Shown piece after piece: positions 18,683 to 28,975 of a stretch of 64,000 nt of DNA. The notes under the pieces are model-generated. The model was not told the DNA's origin. It did not search any database and was given only the letters and a program-made list of their open reading frames with translations. This stretch comes from Vibrio halioticoli NBRC 102217. Lineage in GTDB: Bacteria > Pseudomonadota > Gammaproteobacteria > Enterobacterales > Vibrionaceae. A program made the translations under genes and the position numbers. The DNA lies in assembly GCF_000496695.1 (NCBI RefSeq), contig NZ_BAUJ01000027.1, forward strand, positions 1-64,000. The letters run 5' to 3'. The number at the start of each line of letters is the position of its first letter. Within the stretch, counting starts at the first letter, position 1.

Positions 18683-18726
18683 ATAACGTCATATTGTCAA
18701 AATATGACAGACATTTGACATTTTAC

Positions 18727-19992
18727 TTAGGTGAAAATCACCAACATGATCTCATAGAAGATAATCGCAAGCAGTGCACCCGCAGGAAGAGTCACCACCC
18801 AAGAGACAACAATGTTACGAACAACACCTAGATTTAGTGCGGCAATACCACGAGCAAAACCTACCCCTAAAACAGCACCCACAAGTGTTTGGGTGGTTGA
18901 AATAGGTAAACCTGTACCAGAAGCCAGAACAACGGTACTTGCGGTTGCAAGCTGCGCTGCAAAGCCACGGCTTGGGGTTAATTCTGTAATGCCAGTACCA
19001 ACAGTCGACATAACTTTGTGGCCCATAGTCGCTAGACCAACCACGATACCGACACCACCAAGAGGAAGAATCCACCAAGCGATTTGAGTTTTCTCAGCGA
19101 TGTGACCCATATTACTAATAGTGGCAACGATAGCCGATAGTGGACCAATGGCGTTTGCAACATCGTTAGAACCGTGAGCAAATGCCATCGCACATGCGGT
19201 AATTACCATTAGCGTACTAAAGACTTGCTCAACACCTGTAAAGCTGTGCTCATGGTTTTTGCTATCAAGTTTGAAACGTTTTTGGATATAGAGATAACCA
19301 ATTACCATCACTAATAGTGACAATAAGATAGACCAAATCCATGCTTCAGTGGTTGATAGGTATAAGCCAACGTGTTTAAGGCCTTTCTTAATTGTTACTA
19401 GTGAAATCACAATAGTAGTTAAGAACATATAGCCCGGCACATAACGTTTGGCATTTTCTAAGGGATTATCTGTATTAAATATAAACTTCTGCGCACTGAT
19501 AAAAATAAGATAAGCAAATAACCCCGATATAAACGGCGTAATAACCCAGCTGCCTACAATATTTTGTACTGAGGTCCAATCCACAGCATCAGAACCCACA
19601 GAAACAGTGGCAAAACCTATTATGGCACCAATGATTGAGTGAGTAGTTGATACCGGCCAACCCATATAAGAGGCAACCAGTAGCCAAGTACCCGCAGCCA
19701 GTAGGGCTGACATCATACCGAATACCAGTAGATCCGGTGTATTAGCAAATAGAGTTGTATCAATAACACCTTTACGAATAGTGTCTGTAACTTCACCACC
19801 TGCAAGGTAAGCCCCTGCAAATTCAAAAATCATCGCGATAACAATCGCTTGTTTTACGGTTAATGCTTTAGAACCTACAGAGGTACCCATAGCATTAGCC
19901 ACATCGTTGGCACCGATACCGATAGCCATCATAAAACCGAATACGGCCGCACAGATAAGAAGTATAGTGCCGTAGTTAGCTAGAATATCCAT
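18727..19992 (-). CDS. pitA: Inorganic phosphate transporter, PiT family
   Basis: This 421-aa polytopic membrane transporter takes up phosphate, probably as metal-phosphate with protons or with Na+. The two inverted PiT signature repeats are clear: GANDVANAMGTSVGSKAL near the N-terminus and AFAHGSNDVANAIGPLSA in the second half. About ten or eleven hydrophobic segments surround a variable cytoplasmic loop near residues 230-250. The gene is preceded by a DUF47/PhoU-like gene 45 bp upstream on the same strand, the usual two-gene operon. Which cation is used cannot be read from the sequence. Confidence 0.93.
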   Translation of the reverse strand: MDILANYGTILLICAAVFGFMMAIGIGANDVANAMGTSVGSKALTVKQAIVIAMIFEFAGAYLAGGEVTDTIRKGVIDTTLFANTPDLLVFGMMSALLAAGTWLLVASYMGWPVSTTHSIIGAIIGFATVSVGSDAVDWTSVQNIVGSWVITPFISGLFAYLIFISAQKFIFNTDNPLENAKRYVPGYMFLTTIVISLVTIKKGLKHVGLYLSTTEAWIWSILLSLLVMVIGYLYIQKRFKLDSKNHEHSFTGVEQVFSTLMVITACAMAFAHGSNDVANAIGPLSAIVATISNMGHIAEKTQIAWWILPLGGVGIVVGLATMGHKVMSTVGTGITELTPSRGFAAQLATASTVVLASGTGLPISTTQTLVGAVLGVGFARGIAALNLGVVRNIVVSWVVTLPAGALLAIIFYEIMLVIFT

Positions 19993-20037
19993 TAAATATC
20001 CTTTGATATTAATAAGTTGAAATGAGGTGGAGAATGA

Positions 20038-20718
20038 TTAGCTACGCGCTATCATCAACTCTAGACGAGCACAAACGCGCTGTGCTTGGTCCGCAATGCC
20101 TCCAACCCACTCGAGGATTTTATACAAGAACATCACATCAATTGGATTATATTGATCTTCAATTTCTCTGAGGCTTCGACGCAATTCAATCTGCATTTGA
20201 TCAGTATCATCTTCTATTCTATCGAGTTCATCGATCATCGATTCAACCAATTCTGCTTCACGTCCTTTGAAGCCTGTTTCTAGCAATTCATCTAACCCAT
20301 TAATTACCCTGTACATTTGTCCGACGGCGTCTAAGCAACGTTTTACGTACGCTAAGAAGTCTTCGTGCAAAGCTTCAGGTATAAGTAGATTTCGGCCTAG
20401 AACGCGGCCACAGATATCTTTAGCAATATTTGCTACTTTATCTTGCTGAGTTAATAATTCCAGCAGATCACCTCTATCAAAAGCCATAAATAGGCCTGTT
20501 GGTAGATGCAAGCGAATCTGACGTTTGAGGGTGTCAGCTTCTTTTTCTAGCGTAGAAATTTGTTGACGGTATTCTGCCGCCTTTTCCCAGTTGTTAGCAT
20601 TTGACGCAGCAAAAAAGTCAGGCAAAAGTGATGCACACTCTTGGACCTTTGCTCCGTGTTGCTGCAACGGTTTTATTGGCGATTTTGCGAATAAACCAAT
20701 GATGGTATTTACTGGCAT
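20038..20718 (-). CDS. DUF47 (TIGR00153) PhoU-like Pit accessory protein
   Basis: This 226-aa, mainly alpha-helical cytosolic protein belongs to the TIGR00153/DUF47 family, whose fold resembles PhoU. It starts MPVNTIIGLFAKSPIKPLQQH, as homologues do. It is co-transcribed with pitA (45 bp upstream) and is thought to modulate low-affinity phosphate uptake, but its mechanism is not established. Length is normal. It is divergent from ygiF across 187 bp. Confidence 0.88.
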   Translation of the reverse strand: MPVNTIIGLFAKSPIKPLQQHGAKVQECASLLPDFFAASNANNWEKAAEYRQQISTLEKEADTLKRQIRLHLPTGLFMAFDRGDLLELLTQQDKVANIAKDICGRVLGRNLLIPEALHEDFLAYVKRCLDAVGQMYRVINGLDELLETGFKGREAELVESMIDELDRIEDDTDQMQIELRRSLREIEDQYNPIDVMFLYKILEWVGGIADQAQRVCARLELMIARS

Positions 20719-20905
20719 ATTTGTATTGTCATGTGATTGTCATGCTGGGGTGTAACTATAATAGGTTTTTTTAGTATTAAAAGGGGTTATGTGATTTAAA
20801 ATTGCACAAAAGGCATTTTTTTTGTGATTTAGATCAGCTGAATGCTACTTGCTGACAAACAAAATTCGATTTAATCTGCTAACGACAGTCGATTATGAGT
20901 GATTT

Positions 20906-22423
20906 ATGGAAACTGAAATAGAGCTGAAATTTTTTGTTTCGCCACAATTCTCTGAAGTTTTAAAAGAGAAAATCCCACACAACAAAATTCTTCAACACAA
21001 CAGTCGTGAGCTGGGAAACATCTATTTTGATACCCCAGACAACTGGCTACGAGAGCATGATATAGGCATGCGCATTCGTCGCTTTGATGATGTTTATGTG
21101 CAAACGGTAAAAACCTCTGGCCGAGTTGTGGCCGGTTTACACCAACGCCCAGAATATAATGCGGAGCATACCAGTAATGATCCTGACCTTCATTTGCACC
21201 CAGAGACCATTTGGCCGGAAGGGCGCACTGTCGAAGAGTTAGCATCACAGCTACAACCTTTGTTTGCCACCAACTTTACTCGTGAGCTTTGGCTGGTGGG
21301 TATGCCTGATGGCAGCCAAGTAGAAGTGGCTTTTGATCAGGGCGAAGTGCTTGCTGGAGAAAAGCGCTCTGCTATTTGCGAAGTTGAGTTGGAATTAAAG
21401 TCTGGTCAAACAGATGCTTTATTTACCTTAGCAAGGCAATTATGCGAAGACGGAGGCATGCGTCTTGGCAATTTAAGTAAGGCGGCCAGAGGCTACCGAC
21501 TTGCGCAAGGCTTTACCGGTAGTAAAGCTAAACACTTAGGCTTAGTGGATGTCGCGCTGCAAGATAGCGTAGAAGAGTGCTTTATTAAGTCATTAGAGCA
21601 TGCGTTGTCGCATTGGCTTTATCATGAGCAAGCCTATGTTGAAGCGCCTTCAATGGACTGCTTAAATGAGATCTGCTATTCGTTGAGCTTTGTGAGACAA
21701 ACTTTAGCGGTATTTGGTGGAATTGTTCCTCGCCGTGCCAGTGCTATTTTACGACAAGAGTTAAAATGGCTAGAGCAAGAGCTGATTTGGGTGCAAGCGG
21801 CCGACTACCTAGATGACCTTACCGAAGACAAAGGTCATGCACTGCGTAAGCTTGATACGCAAAAGACGCTAGTGAAACAGCTAAAAAGAGTACGTGCTGA
21901 ATTATCCACAGAAGAAGAAGTGTTACAACTGCTAGAGTCTGCTCGATATACCGGTGTTATTCTCGATCTCAGTCGTTGGGTACTGACGAAAGGATGGCAA
22001 CCTTTCTTAGACGCTAAAGCGAGCAAGAAAATGTCTGGAAACTTGGTGTCGTTTGCCCAAGATCAACTGGATCGCACGTGGGCGGAAATGGTCAGTGCAT
22101 TCCCTATTGAGCAAACCCTGACATCGAAAGACTATGTAGAAGAGCATTATCACCTAAAACGGTGTCTATTTTCTGGGATCTGTTTTGCTGCGTTGTTTGA
22201 TCAAGAGTCTCGCCAAGCGTTTCGTTTGCCGTGGGCGGATTTAGCGCAAGGGATCGACGATCTGCTGATGCTTGATCCTGTGTCGCAATTGGTTGATCAA
22301 TTGCAAGGAGAAGAGCAAGATCAACTGCAACGTTGGTTAGAGCGCCAGCAAGCTTCTATTTTATATGCCATGGAACAAACCAGAGCTATGTGTATGGAAG
22401 CAAGACCCTATTGGAAAGGCTAA
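20906..22423 (+). CDS. ygiF: Inorganic triphosphatase, CYTH and CHAD domains (YgiF)
   Basis: This 505-aa protein has an N-terminal CYTH tunnel-fold domain (residues 1-205) with the defining ExExK motif in METEIELKFF. Further conserved basic and acidic residues follow, including MRIRRFDD, CEVELELKSG and the closing LSKAARGYRLAQG segment. The E. coli homologue hydrolyses tripolyphosphate. The C-terminal half (about 220-505) is a helical CHAD domain, rich in conserved His/Arg/Lys and associated with polyphosphate. The gene leads glnE, as in enterobacteria, but a terminator-like hairpin lies between them. The pit operon on the other side makes a phosphate-themed neighbourhood. Confidence 0.93.
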   Translation: METEIELKFFVSPQFSEVLKEKIPHNKILQHNSRELGNIYFDTPDNWLREHDIGMRIRRFDDVYVQTVKTSGRVVAGLHQRPEYNAEHTSNDPDLHLHPETIWPEGRTVEELASQLQPLFATNFTRELWLVGMPDGSQVEVAFDQGEVLAGEKRSAICEVELELKSGQTDALFTLARQLCEDGGMRLGNLSKAARGYRLAQGFTGSKAKHLGLVDVALQDSVEECFIKSLEHALSHWLYHEQAYVEAPSMDCLNEICYSLSFVRQTLAVFGGIVPRRASAILRQELKWLEQELIWVQAADYLDDLTEDKGHALRKLDTQKTLVKQLKRVRAELSTEEEVLQLLESARYTGVILDLSRWVLTKGWQPFLDAKASKKMSGNLVSFAQDQLDRTWAEMVSAFPIEQTLTSKDYVEEHYHLKRCLFSGICFAALFDQESRQAFRLPWADLAQGIDDLLMLDPVSQLVDQLQGEEQDQLQRWLERQQASILYAMEQTRAMCMEARPYWKG

Positions 22424-22464
22424 TAGATAGAGTATCTATCATTGCACGTCTTATTTCAGAGATT

Positions 22465-22495
22465 GAGCGCTTGCCCTTGGGTTAGCGCTTTTTTA
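22465..22495 (+). terminator. Terminator between ygiF and glnE
   Basis: AGCGCT repeats in inverted orientation with inner CCC/GGG pairing, followed by TTTTTTAT. It lies 42 bases after the ygiF stop. Confidence 0.7.
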
Positions 22496-22541
22496 TGCTC
22501 TATACATGCCCCTAATACCCTGAACGCAAGAATGGACTTTT

Positions 22542-25418
22542 ATGCATCTTAATTCAGAACAAGCCACAGTCGCTAGAACTGAGCAACTTATTAGTAAGTT
22601 TCCTTTTATTACAGAGCAATGGTCACAGCAACATCTCGATGAGTTAAATCGAGTGGTCAATTTCAGCTCGTTTATTTTTAATCGACTGCTTTGTGATGAA
22701 GCCTTGTTATTGAAGCTTCCAGATATGTTGCAAAGCGAGCAGCGTTGCTGCAACTATCGAACAGACTTGCATGCGTTATTAGCGACTTGCCAAGATGAAA
22801 ATAAGGTTATGAAAGTACTAAGAGACTTTCGTAACCATGAAATCATCACTATTGCATGGCGAGACATTGTGGCGAGTTGGTCAGTAGAGCAAAGCCTTGC
22901 GCACGTTTCTATGCTTGCTGAAGCGATGATCTTTGAAAGCTATGCATGGCATTATGCCGACTGCACTAAATTGTGGGGCACACCGAAAGGTTCCGATGGC
23001 GCCGATCAGCCCATGCTCGTGATTGGTATGGGTAAACTGGGTGGGGGCGAATTAAATTTCTCTTCCGATATTGACCTTATCTTTACCTATCCTGAAAACG
23101 GCGAAACTGTGGGTGCAAGACGTCCGATTGCCAACGCGCAATTTTTTACCCGCTTGGGTCAGCGTTTAATTAAATCCTTGGATCAAAATACGCTAGATGG
23201 TTTTTGCTATCGAGTCGACATGCGTTTACGTCCGTTTGGCGAAAGTGGCCCGCTGGTGATGAGCTTTGCCGCACTGGAAGATTATTACCAAGAGCAAGGG
23301 CGTGATTGGGAACGTTATGCGATGGTCAAAGCTCGGGTGATGGGGCGAGAGATGTACCCTCAATACCAAGAGCTTCGCCAGATGTTGCGTCCATTTGTGT
23401 TCCGTCGTTATATCGACTTTAGTGCCATTCAATCATTGCGCCGTATGAAAGCCATGATTCGCAGTGAAGTGCGTCGTCGAGGGCTGACCAATAATATTAA
23501 GTTAGGCCCTGGCGGTATCCGTGAGATTGAGTTTATCGCACAAGTTTTCCAATTGATTCGTGGCGGGCGTGAGCCAAGCTTGCGAGGTCGAGGTTTACTT
23601 GAAACCTTGCAAGCCATCAAACAGCAACAGCTATTAGAGCCTAGCGATGTTGACGGCATGATGAGCGCTTATTGCTTCTTACGTCGCCTTGAGAATCTAT
23701 TGCAAGCAATGGAAGATAAACAAACTCAAACTTTGCCAGAAGATGCGGATAATCAGCACAAACTGGCTGTGGTGATGGGCTTTAATCAGTTTTCAGATCT
23801 ACAAACTGAATTAAGTCAGCATATGGCAAATGTGCACCATGTCTTTGAAGAATTAATTGGTGATGAAGAAGAGCAGGGTCAAAGCATAGATGCTGCCTAT
23901 ATGGAATTGTGGAGTTTGGCCAAAGAGCCAGAGCAAGTACAGACGATTTTGCAGGAGCTGTCTGTTGACGTAAAAGAGAAAGAGCTTTCTGAACTTTCTA
24001 GCAGTTTGTGTCACTTTAAGTCTGAGCTAGGCAAGAAAACGTTAGGGCCAAGAGGGCGAGAGGTAATTACGCACTTAATGCCTAAGTTACTGCATACCGT
24101 ATTATCGCATCCAGAAGGTGAGTTTGGCTTAGAGCGAGTGCTGACGGTACTGGCGAAAATTGTCACTCGAACCACCTATCTCGAATTGCTCGATGAGCAC
24201 CCAGCCGCATTAGAGCAACTGGTGAGATTGTGTACAGCCAGCCCTATGATCACAGAGCTATTAGGGCGTTATCCTATCTTGCTCGATGAGCTGCTTGATC
24301 CGCAGCAGTTATATAAACCGGTTGAGCTAAGCAGTTACAAATCTGAATTGCGAGATTATTTGGCTCGTATCCCTGAAGAGGATATGGAGCAACAAATGGA
24401 AGCTCTGCGTCAGTTTAAGCAAACCTGCATCTTACGTATTGCTGCTGCTGATATCGCAGGTGTATTGCCTGTAATGAAAGTAAGTGACCACTTAACTTAT
24501 TTAGCCGAAGCTATTGTCGAGCAAGTCATCAACCAAGCATGGCGTCAAATGGCGGCAAAATATGGCGAGCCAAACCATTTAGAAGGCAGAGAAGGTCGTG
24601 GCTTTGCAGTATTGGGTTACGGCAAAGTGGGTGGTTGGGAGTTAGGCTACAACTCAGATCTAGACATAGTGTTTGTGCACGATTGTCCTATATCGGCGTA
24701 TACCGATGGTGAGAAATCCATTGATGGTCGACAGTTTTATCTGCGTTTGGCGCAGAGAATTACCCATTTATTCTCTACTCGCACCGCCTCAGGCATCCTT
24801 TACGAAATTGATACGCGCCTAAGACCTTCTGGCGCCTCAGGGTTAATGGTGAGCCCGATTGATTCTTATGAAGAATACCAACTGACAGAAGCATGGACTT
24901 GGGAGCATCAAGCGCTAGTACGTGCTCGTCCTATATACGGAGATGCTCTGCTGGTGGATGCTTTTGCCAAGGTGAGAAACAAAGTGTTGTGTCTCGCTCG
25001 TGAACCGCAACCGCTGTGCAGTGAAGTGGTAAAAATGCGTGAGAAAATGCGCGATCACTTAGGCGGTAAAAAGAAAGATCGATTTATGCTCAAGCAAGAT
25101 CCTGGCGGCATCACTGACATTGAGTTTTTGACCCAATATTGGGTGCTTAACTATGCGCATCAATACACTAGCCTGACAAAATGGTCTGATAATGTCCGTA
25201 TTCTCGACAGCCTTGTGGAAGTGGATTTACTTTCAGCCGAGCAAGCTAAAGCATTAGCCGAGGCGTACACCACGATGCGAAATGAAATCCATAGACGAAA
25301 CTTACTCAATTTAGACGCCAATGTGGCGCAAGATAAGTTTATGGAACAACGTAAATTTGTCAGTGAGATGTGGTGTGAGTGGATGAAAGATGGGCAAGTG
25401 AGCAACGAACAATGTTAA
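22542..25418 (+). CDS. glnE: Bifunctional glutamine synthetase adenylyltransferase/deadenylase
   Basis: This 958-aa enzyme switches glutamine synthetase off by adenylylation and on by deadenylylation, under PII control. Two nucleotidyltransferase domains are evident. The N-terminal adenylyl-removase has GGGELNFSSDIDLIF (about residues 167-181). The C-terminal adenylyl transferase has GYGKVGGWELGYNSDLDIVF (about 691-710). Both keep the D-x-D catalytic pair. The helical PII-responsive domain lies between them. Length equals that of Vibrio and E. coli GlnE. It is followed by hldE, the conserved order. Confidence 0.97.
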   Translation: MHLNSEQATVARTEQLISKFPFITEQWSQQHLDELNRVVNFSSFIFNRLLCDEALLLKLPDMLQSEQRCCNYRTDLHALLATCQDENKVMKVLRDFRNHEIITIAWRDIVASWSVEQSLAHVSMLAEAMIFESYAWHYADCTKLWGTPKGSDGADQPMLVIGMGKLGGGELNFSSDIDLIFTYPENGETVGARRPIANAQFFTRLGQRLIKSLDQNTLDGFCYRVDMRLRPFGESGPLVMSFAALEDYYQEQGRDWERYAMVKARVMGREMYPQYQELRQMLRPFVFRRYIDFSAIQSLRRMKAMIRSEVRRRGLTNNIKLGPGGIREIEFIAQVFQLIRGGREPSLRGRGLLETLQAIKQQQLLEPSDVDGMMSAYCFLRRLENLLQAMEDKQTQTLPEDADNQHKLAVVMGFNQFSDLQTELSQHMANVHHVFEELIGDEEEQGQSIDAAYMELWSLAKEPEQVQTILQELSVDVKEKELSELSSSLCHFKSELGKKTLGPRGREVITHLMPKLLHTVLSHPEGEFGLERVLTVLAKIVTRTTYLELLDEHPAALEQLVRLCTASPMITELLGRYPILLDELLDPQQLYKPVELSSYKSELRDYLARIPEEDMEQQMEALRQFKQTCILRIAAADIAGVLPVMKVSDHLTYLAEAIVEQVINQAWRQMAAKYGEPNHLEGREGRGFAVLGYGKVGGWELGYNSDLDIVFVHDCPISAYTDGEKSIDGRQFYLRLAQRITHLFSTRTASGILYEIDTRLRPSGASGLMVSPIDSYEEYQLTEAWTWEHQALVRARPIYGDALLVDAFAKVRNKVLCLAREPQPLCSEVVKMREKMRDHLGGKKKDRFMLKQDPGGITDIEFLTQYWVLNYAHQYTSLTKWSDNVRILDSLVEVDLLSAEQAKALAEAYTTMRNEIHRRNLLNLDANVAQDKFMEQRKFVSEMWCEWMKDGQVSNEQC

Positions 25419-25511
25419 ATTGCTCAAACGCTTAGCATTACTTTGATATATCTTTAGCTATGCTAGAATTGACAGTGAAAATTAAAGCAAAAATTATTAT
25501 GTGGAGTCGTT

Positions 25512-26942
25512 ATGAAACCAATCTTGCCTGATTATAGCGAGGCAGATGTCCTTATTGTCGGTGATGTGATGCTAGACCGTTATTGGTACGGTCCTACAGG
25601 TCGAATCTCCCCTGAAGCACCAGTGCCGGTCGTTAAGGTTGAAAATAACGAAGAGCGTCCAGGGGGCGCAGCCAACGTTGCAATGAATATTGCCGCTCTA
25701 GGGGGCGCTTCGCATTTGATCGGTTTAACTGGGGAAGATGAACCTGCACGTATGCTGACTGAAAAGTTAAGTGCATTGAACGTACAGTGTGATTTTATTT
25801 CTCTACCTGACTATCCAACCATCACCAAGTTACGTGTGATGAGCCGAGGTCAGCAACTTATCCGTCTAGATTTTGAAGATAAATTTGAGAATATCGATTC
25901 TGAAAAAGTGCTTTCACGTCTCGATAACTCTTTGCAAAACAGCAAAGCTATTATCTTGTCTGATTATGCCAAAGGGGCGTTAGAGCACTCTAAAGCCATG
26001 ATCGAAAAAGCCAGAAAAGCCGGTGTGCCGGTGTTTGTTGACCCTAAAGGCGCTGATTTTGAACGCTACCGCGGCGCAACACTATTAACGCCAAATATGT
26101 CTGAGTTTGAGTGTGTGGTTGGTCCGATTAAAGATGACCAACAACTGGCTGAAAAAGGCTTGGAACTGATTGAAAAGTTCGATCTTGAAGCTCTGCTGGT
26201 CACACGTAGTGAAAATGGCATGACGCTACTGCGTCGCGGATTAGACCCGTTCCATTTGCCAACTCAAGCGCAAGAAGTGTATGACGTGACCGGTGCCGGT
26301 GATACGGTAATTTCGGTATTGGCGGCTTCTGTTGCGGCGGGTAAACCGTTAGACGAAGCATGTGCTCTTGCCAATGCAGCCGCTGGCGTTGTTGTCGGTA
26401 AACTAGGCACTTCAACGCTATCGACCATTGAGCTTGCCGAAGCAATGCACGGTTCACAAGATACTGATTTTGGTGTGATTGGAGAGCAAGCACTGATTGC
26501 GGCTGTGAAAAAGCTACAAGCGAAAGGTGAGCGCGTAGTAATGACCAACGGCTGTTTTGATATTTTACATGCAGGGCATGTGTCTTATCTTAACCATGCG
26601 GCAGGTCTTGGCGACCGTTTAATTGTCGCGGTAAATACCGATGACTCAGTTAAACGTTTAAAAGGCCCTGCAAGACCAGTTAACCCAACGGATCGTCGTA
26701 TGGCGGTTTTAGCGGGCTTAGGCGCGGTAGATTGGGTGGTTCCATTCTCTGAAGATACTCCACAAAGATTAATCTCTGAAGTATTGCCTGATTTGCTGGT
26801 TAAAGGTGGTGATTACAAGCCGGAAGAAATTGCAGGCGGAGAAGAAGCTATCGCCGCTGGTGGCCGAGTCGAAGTACTTAACTTTGAAAATGGTTGCTCA
26901 ACAACAGAAATTATCGAAGCGATTAAAGGCGGTAAAGAGTAA
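25512..26942 (+). CDS. hldE: Bifunctional heptose 7-phosphate kinase/heptose 1-phosphate adenylyltransferase
   Basis: This 476-aa enzyme makes ADP-heptose for the LPS inner core. Residues 1 to about 320 form a PfkB-type sugar kinase with the [17 protein letters not shown] loop and the catalytic VTGAGDT anion hole (about residues 260-266). Residues about 340-476 form a nucleotidyltransferase with [17 protein letters not shown], including the H-x-G-H motif. A GGAG ribosome-binding site precedes the ATG. Released heptose phosphates and ADP-heptose are innate immune signals in animal hosts. The gene is the last member of the block shared with E. coli 67 min. Confidence 0.97.
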   Translation: MKPILPDYSEADVLIVGDVMLDRYWYGPTGRISPEAPVPVVKVENNEERPGGAANVAMNIAALGGASHLIGLTGEDEPARMLTEKLSALNVQCDFISLPDYPTITKLRVMSRGQQLIRLDFEDKFENIDSEKVLSRLDNSLQNSKAIILSDYAKGALEHSKAMIEKARKAGVPVFVDPKGADFERYRGATLLTPNMSEFECVVGPIKDDQQLAEKGLELIEKFDLEALLVTRSENGMTLLRRGLDPFHLPTQAQEVYDVTGAGDTVISVLAASVAAGKPLDEACALANAAAGVVVGKLGTSTLSTIELAEAMHGSQDTDFGVIGEQALIAAVKKLQAKGERVVMTNGCFDILHAGHVSYLNHAAGLGDRLIVAVNTDDSVKRLKGPARPVNPTDRRMAVLAGLGAVDWVVPFSEDTPQRLISEVLPDLLVKGGDYKPEEIAGGEEAIAAGGRVEVLNFENGCSTTEIIEAIKGGKE

Positions 26943-26993
26943 TTCTTTCGCCTGAGTAACTTGCCTTGTTTTACATTGGCGAGAATGGATAAC

Positions 26994-27022
26994 AAAAGGG
27001 AGCCTAGTTGGCTCCCTTCTTT
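26994..27022. terminator. Terminator between hldE and ridA
   Basis: AAGGGAGCC and GGCTCCCTT form a perfect 9-bp stem around TAGTT, followed by CTTTATTT on the plus side. The genes are convergent. Confidence 0.82.
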
Positions 27023-27073
27023 ATTTAAACAGCTTTTCTTTAAGCAACTTGTTCTAAACGATTAGCTTAGAGA

Positions 27074-27463
27074 CTATTTACGAACCGCAATAGCTTCGAT
27101 TTCAATGCCAACATCTTTTGGAAGACGCGCAACTTCAACACATGAACGAGCAGGGTAGTTTGCTACGTTGTGCTCATCAAAGAATTTACCGTACGCTTCG
27201 TTAACCGTCGCAAAATCGTTAAGATCTTTTACGAATACCGTCATTTTAACGATATCAGTAACGCTCAAGCCTGAAGATTCTACAACCGCTTTTACGTTGG
27301 CTAGAGATTGCTTCGCTTGCTCAGCAATGTCAGATGGCACTTCGCCTGTTTCTGGGTTGACAGGGATCTGTCCAGAAGTCATTACCATGCCGCCTAGATC
27401 AACACCTTGTACGTATGGGCCGATTGCCGCAGGCGCATTTTCAGTATGAAGAACTTTAGTCAT
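27074..27463 (-). CDS. ridA: RidA family enamine/imine deaminase
   Basis: This 129-aa trimeric protein hydrolyses reactive enamine/imine intermediates such as 2-aminoacrylate, released by PLP-dependent dehydratases, and so protects other PLP enzymes. The family signature near the C-terminus is present: the catalytic Arg in PARSCVEVARLPKDVGIEIEA. GGMVMTSGQIPVNPETGE forms the other side of the pocket. It follows pyrI on the same strand by 43 bp, the conserved pyrBI-ridA order. Confidence 0.95.
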   Translation of the reverse strand: MTKVLHTENAPAAIGPYVQGVDLGGMVMTSGQIPVNPETGEVPSDIAEQAKQSLANVKAVVESSGLSVTDIVKMTVFVKDLNDFATVNEAYGKFFDEHNVANYPARSCVEVARLPKDVGIEIEAIAVRK

Positions 27464-27506
27464 TGTTATTCCAATTCCATCTTAATTTTAATTGTATAAA
27501 GTCTAT

Positions 27507-27968
27507 TTATAACTCAGTGACCACTTCACGTGAATACACTTTTTCACAGTATTTACATTTTAAGCGAATACGGTCCTTCTTTTCGATGACGCTAAAGTGA
27601 CTTTCTACCGGTTCACCGTGGGTAATGCAGTTGCTGTTTGGACACGCAAATACACCTTTAACCGCCTTTGGTAGTTCAAGCTCTAGCTTCTTCACTACGC
27701 GGTAATCTTCAATTCGGTTCACGGTCGCACAAGGGGCATACAGGGCTAACTTGCTGGCTTGCTCTTCGTTAATGAACACATTTTCAATTTTTAGAATGTC
27801 TTTTGCGCCCAACGCTGATGAAGGCAGGTTAAGACCGATAGTGACACGTTCATTCGACTTGTGCATGGCGAACAGTTTTAACACTTTAGTGCCAACGTGC
27901 GCAGGAATATGGTCGATTACAGTGCCGTCTTTGATCGCTTCAACTTGTAATTGAGTGGGTTTAGTCAT
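27507..27968 (-). CDS. pyrI: Aspartate carbamoyltransferase regulatory chain
   Basis: This 153-aa regulatory subunit binds CTP/ATP and gives allosteric feedback on PyrB. The N-terminal allosteric domain (residues 1-100) contains the nucleotide-binding HIPAHVG and NLPSS segments. The C-terminal zinc domain has four Cys in the pattern C-x4-C (CPNSNC) and C-x2-C (CKYC), which hold the zinc that contacts PyrB. It begins 16 bp after the pyrB stop, in the pyrBI operon. Confidence 0.97.
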   Translation of the reverse strand: MTKPTQLQVEAIKDGTVIDHIPAHVGTKVLKLFAMHKSNERVTIGLNLPSSALGAKDILKIENVFINEEQASKLALYAPCATVNRIEDYRVVKKLELELPKAVKGVFACPNSNCITHGEPVESHFSVIEKKDRIRLKCKYCEKVYSREVVTEL

Positions 27969-27984
27969 GGTTAAATCTCCTCTA

Positions 27985-28914
27985 TTACAGGGTTTGGTTT
28001 AGGACAAGAGCCAATAAGGCTTCACGAGCGTAGACGCCATTTTCTGCTTGAGAAAAATAGTAGGCATGTGGCGTTTTATCAACGTCTACCGTGATTTCAT
28101 CAACACGCGGCAATGGGTGCAGCACTTTTAGATTTTCACGAGCATTGGTAAGCAGTGAAGCAGTTAGGATGTACGCTGATTTAATGTGTGCATATTCTGA
28201 ATCATCGAAACGCTCTTTTTGCACGCGAGTCATGTACAAAATATCCAACTCAGGAATCACGCTTTCCATATCAGTATGTAAGCTGTATTGGATACCTGCG
28301 TCATCTAACTCTTCGCAGATATAATCTGGCATAGCAAGTGCTTCAGGGGCGATGAAATAGAAGCGTACATTGTTAAATTTAGCCAATGCTTGCGTTAGTG
28401 AGTGCACGGTACGACCGTATTTAAGGTCACCCACAAATGCGATGTTGATGTTATCTAAACGCCCTTGAGTTTCGTAAATAGAGAACAGATCAAGCAAGGT
28501 TTGTGTTGGGTGTTGGTTTGAACCGTCACCAGCGTTAATAACTGGCACACCATTAGAAAACTCTGATGCAAGTCGCGCAGCGCCTTCTTGTGGATGGCGC
28601 ATAACAAAGGCATCAATATAGGTTGAGATAACCTGTACTGAGTCGGCCAATGTTTCCCCTTTTTTCGCTAGGGATGTATTACCTGCATTATCAAAACCAA
28701 TCACACTACCGCCAATGCGTTGAATTGCGGTTTCAAAAGAGAGACGTGTTCGGGTTGATGGCTCAAAAAAGCAACTCGCAATCACCTTATTTTGTAGCAG
28801 TGTCGGCATAGGGTCTGATTTTAATCTTCCTGCCGTTTGAACAATCAGTTCAAGCTCTTCACGGTTTAGCTCAGGAATGGAGATGATGTGCTTTTTGAAA
28901 AGCGTGTTTTGCAT
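27985..28914 (-). CDS. pyrB: Aspartate carbamoyltransferase catalytic chain
   Basis: This 309-aa enzyme condenses carbamoyl phosphate and aspartate, the first committed step of pyrimidine synthesis. Motifs seen are the carbamoyl-phosphate loop STRTRLSFE, the HPTQTLLDL motif and the LHPLPRVDE loop. I set the start at the ATG at 28914 ([16 protein letters not shown]), which has AGGGGAAG just upstream. The frame opens nine codons earlier, inside the attenuator. Expression should respond to UTP through the leader peptide and terminator directly upstream. Confidence 0.97.
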   Translation of the reverse strand: MQNTLFKKHIISIPELNREELELIVQTAGRLKSDPMPTLLQNKVIASCFFEPSTRTRLSFETAIQRIGGSVIGFDNAGNTSLAKKGETLADSVQVISTYIDAFVMRHPQEGAARLASEFSNGVPVINAGDGSNQHPTQTLLDLFSIYETQGRLDNINIAFVGDLKYGRTVHSLTQALAKFNNVRFYFIAPEALAMPDYICEELDDAGIQYSLHTDMESVIPELDILYMTRVQKERFDDSEYAHIKSAYILTASLLTNARENLKVLHPLPRVDEITVDVDKTPHAYYFSQAENGVYAREALLALVLNQTL

Positions 28915-28938
28915 GGTTTCTTCCCCTGGTCGTACATA

Positions 28939-28967
28939 CAAAAAAGCCCCCCTAAAAAAGGGAGGCT
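28939..28967 (-). terminator. pyrBI attenuator
   Basis: On the minus strand AGCCTCCCT and AGGGGGGCT pair over nine positions with one U-G wobble around TTTTTT, followed by a six-T run. The hairpin ends 25 bases before the pyrB start and begins 8 bases after the leader-peptide stop. This is the classic arrangement for UTP-sensitive attenuation by coupled transcription and translation. Confidence 0.85.
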
Positions 28968-28975
28968 ATAGAATT

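Noticed and set aside
20821..20845. A CRP-like sequence (TGTGATTTAGATCAGC) upstream of ygiF
   Set aside because: The right half-site is poor, and neither flanking operon suggests catabolite control; it is too weak to list as a site.
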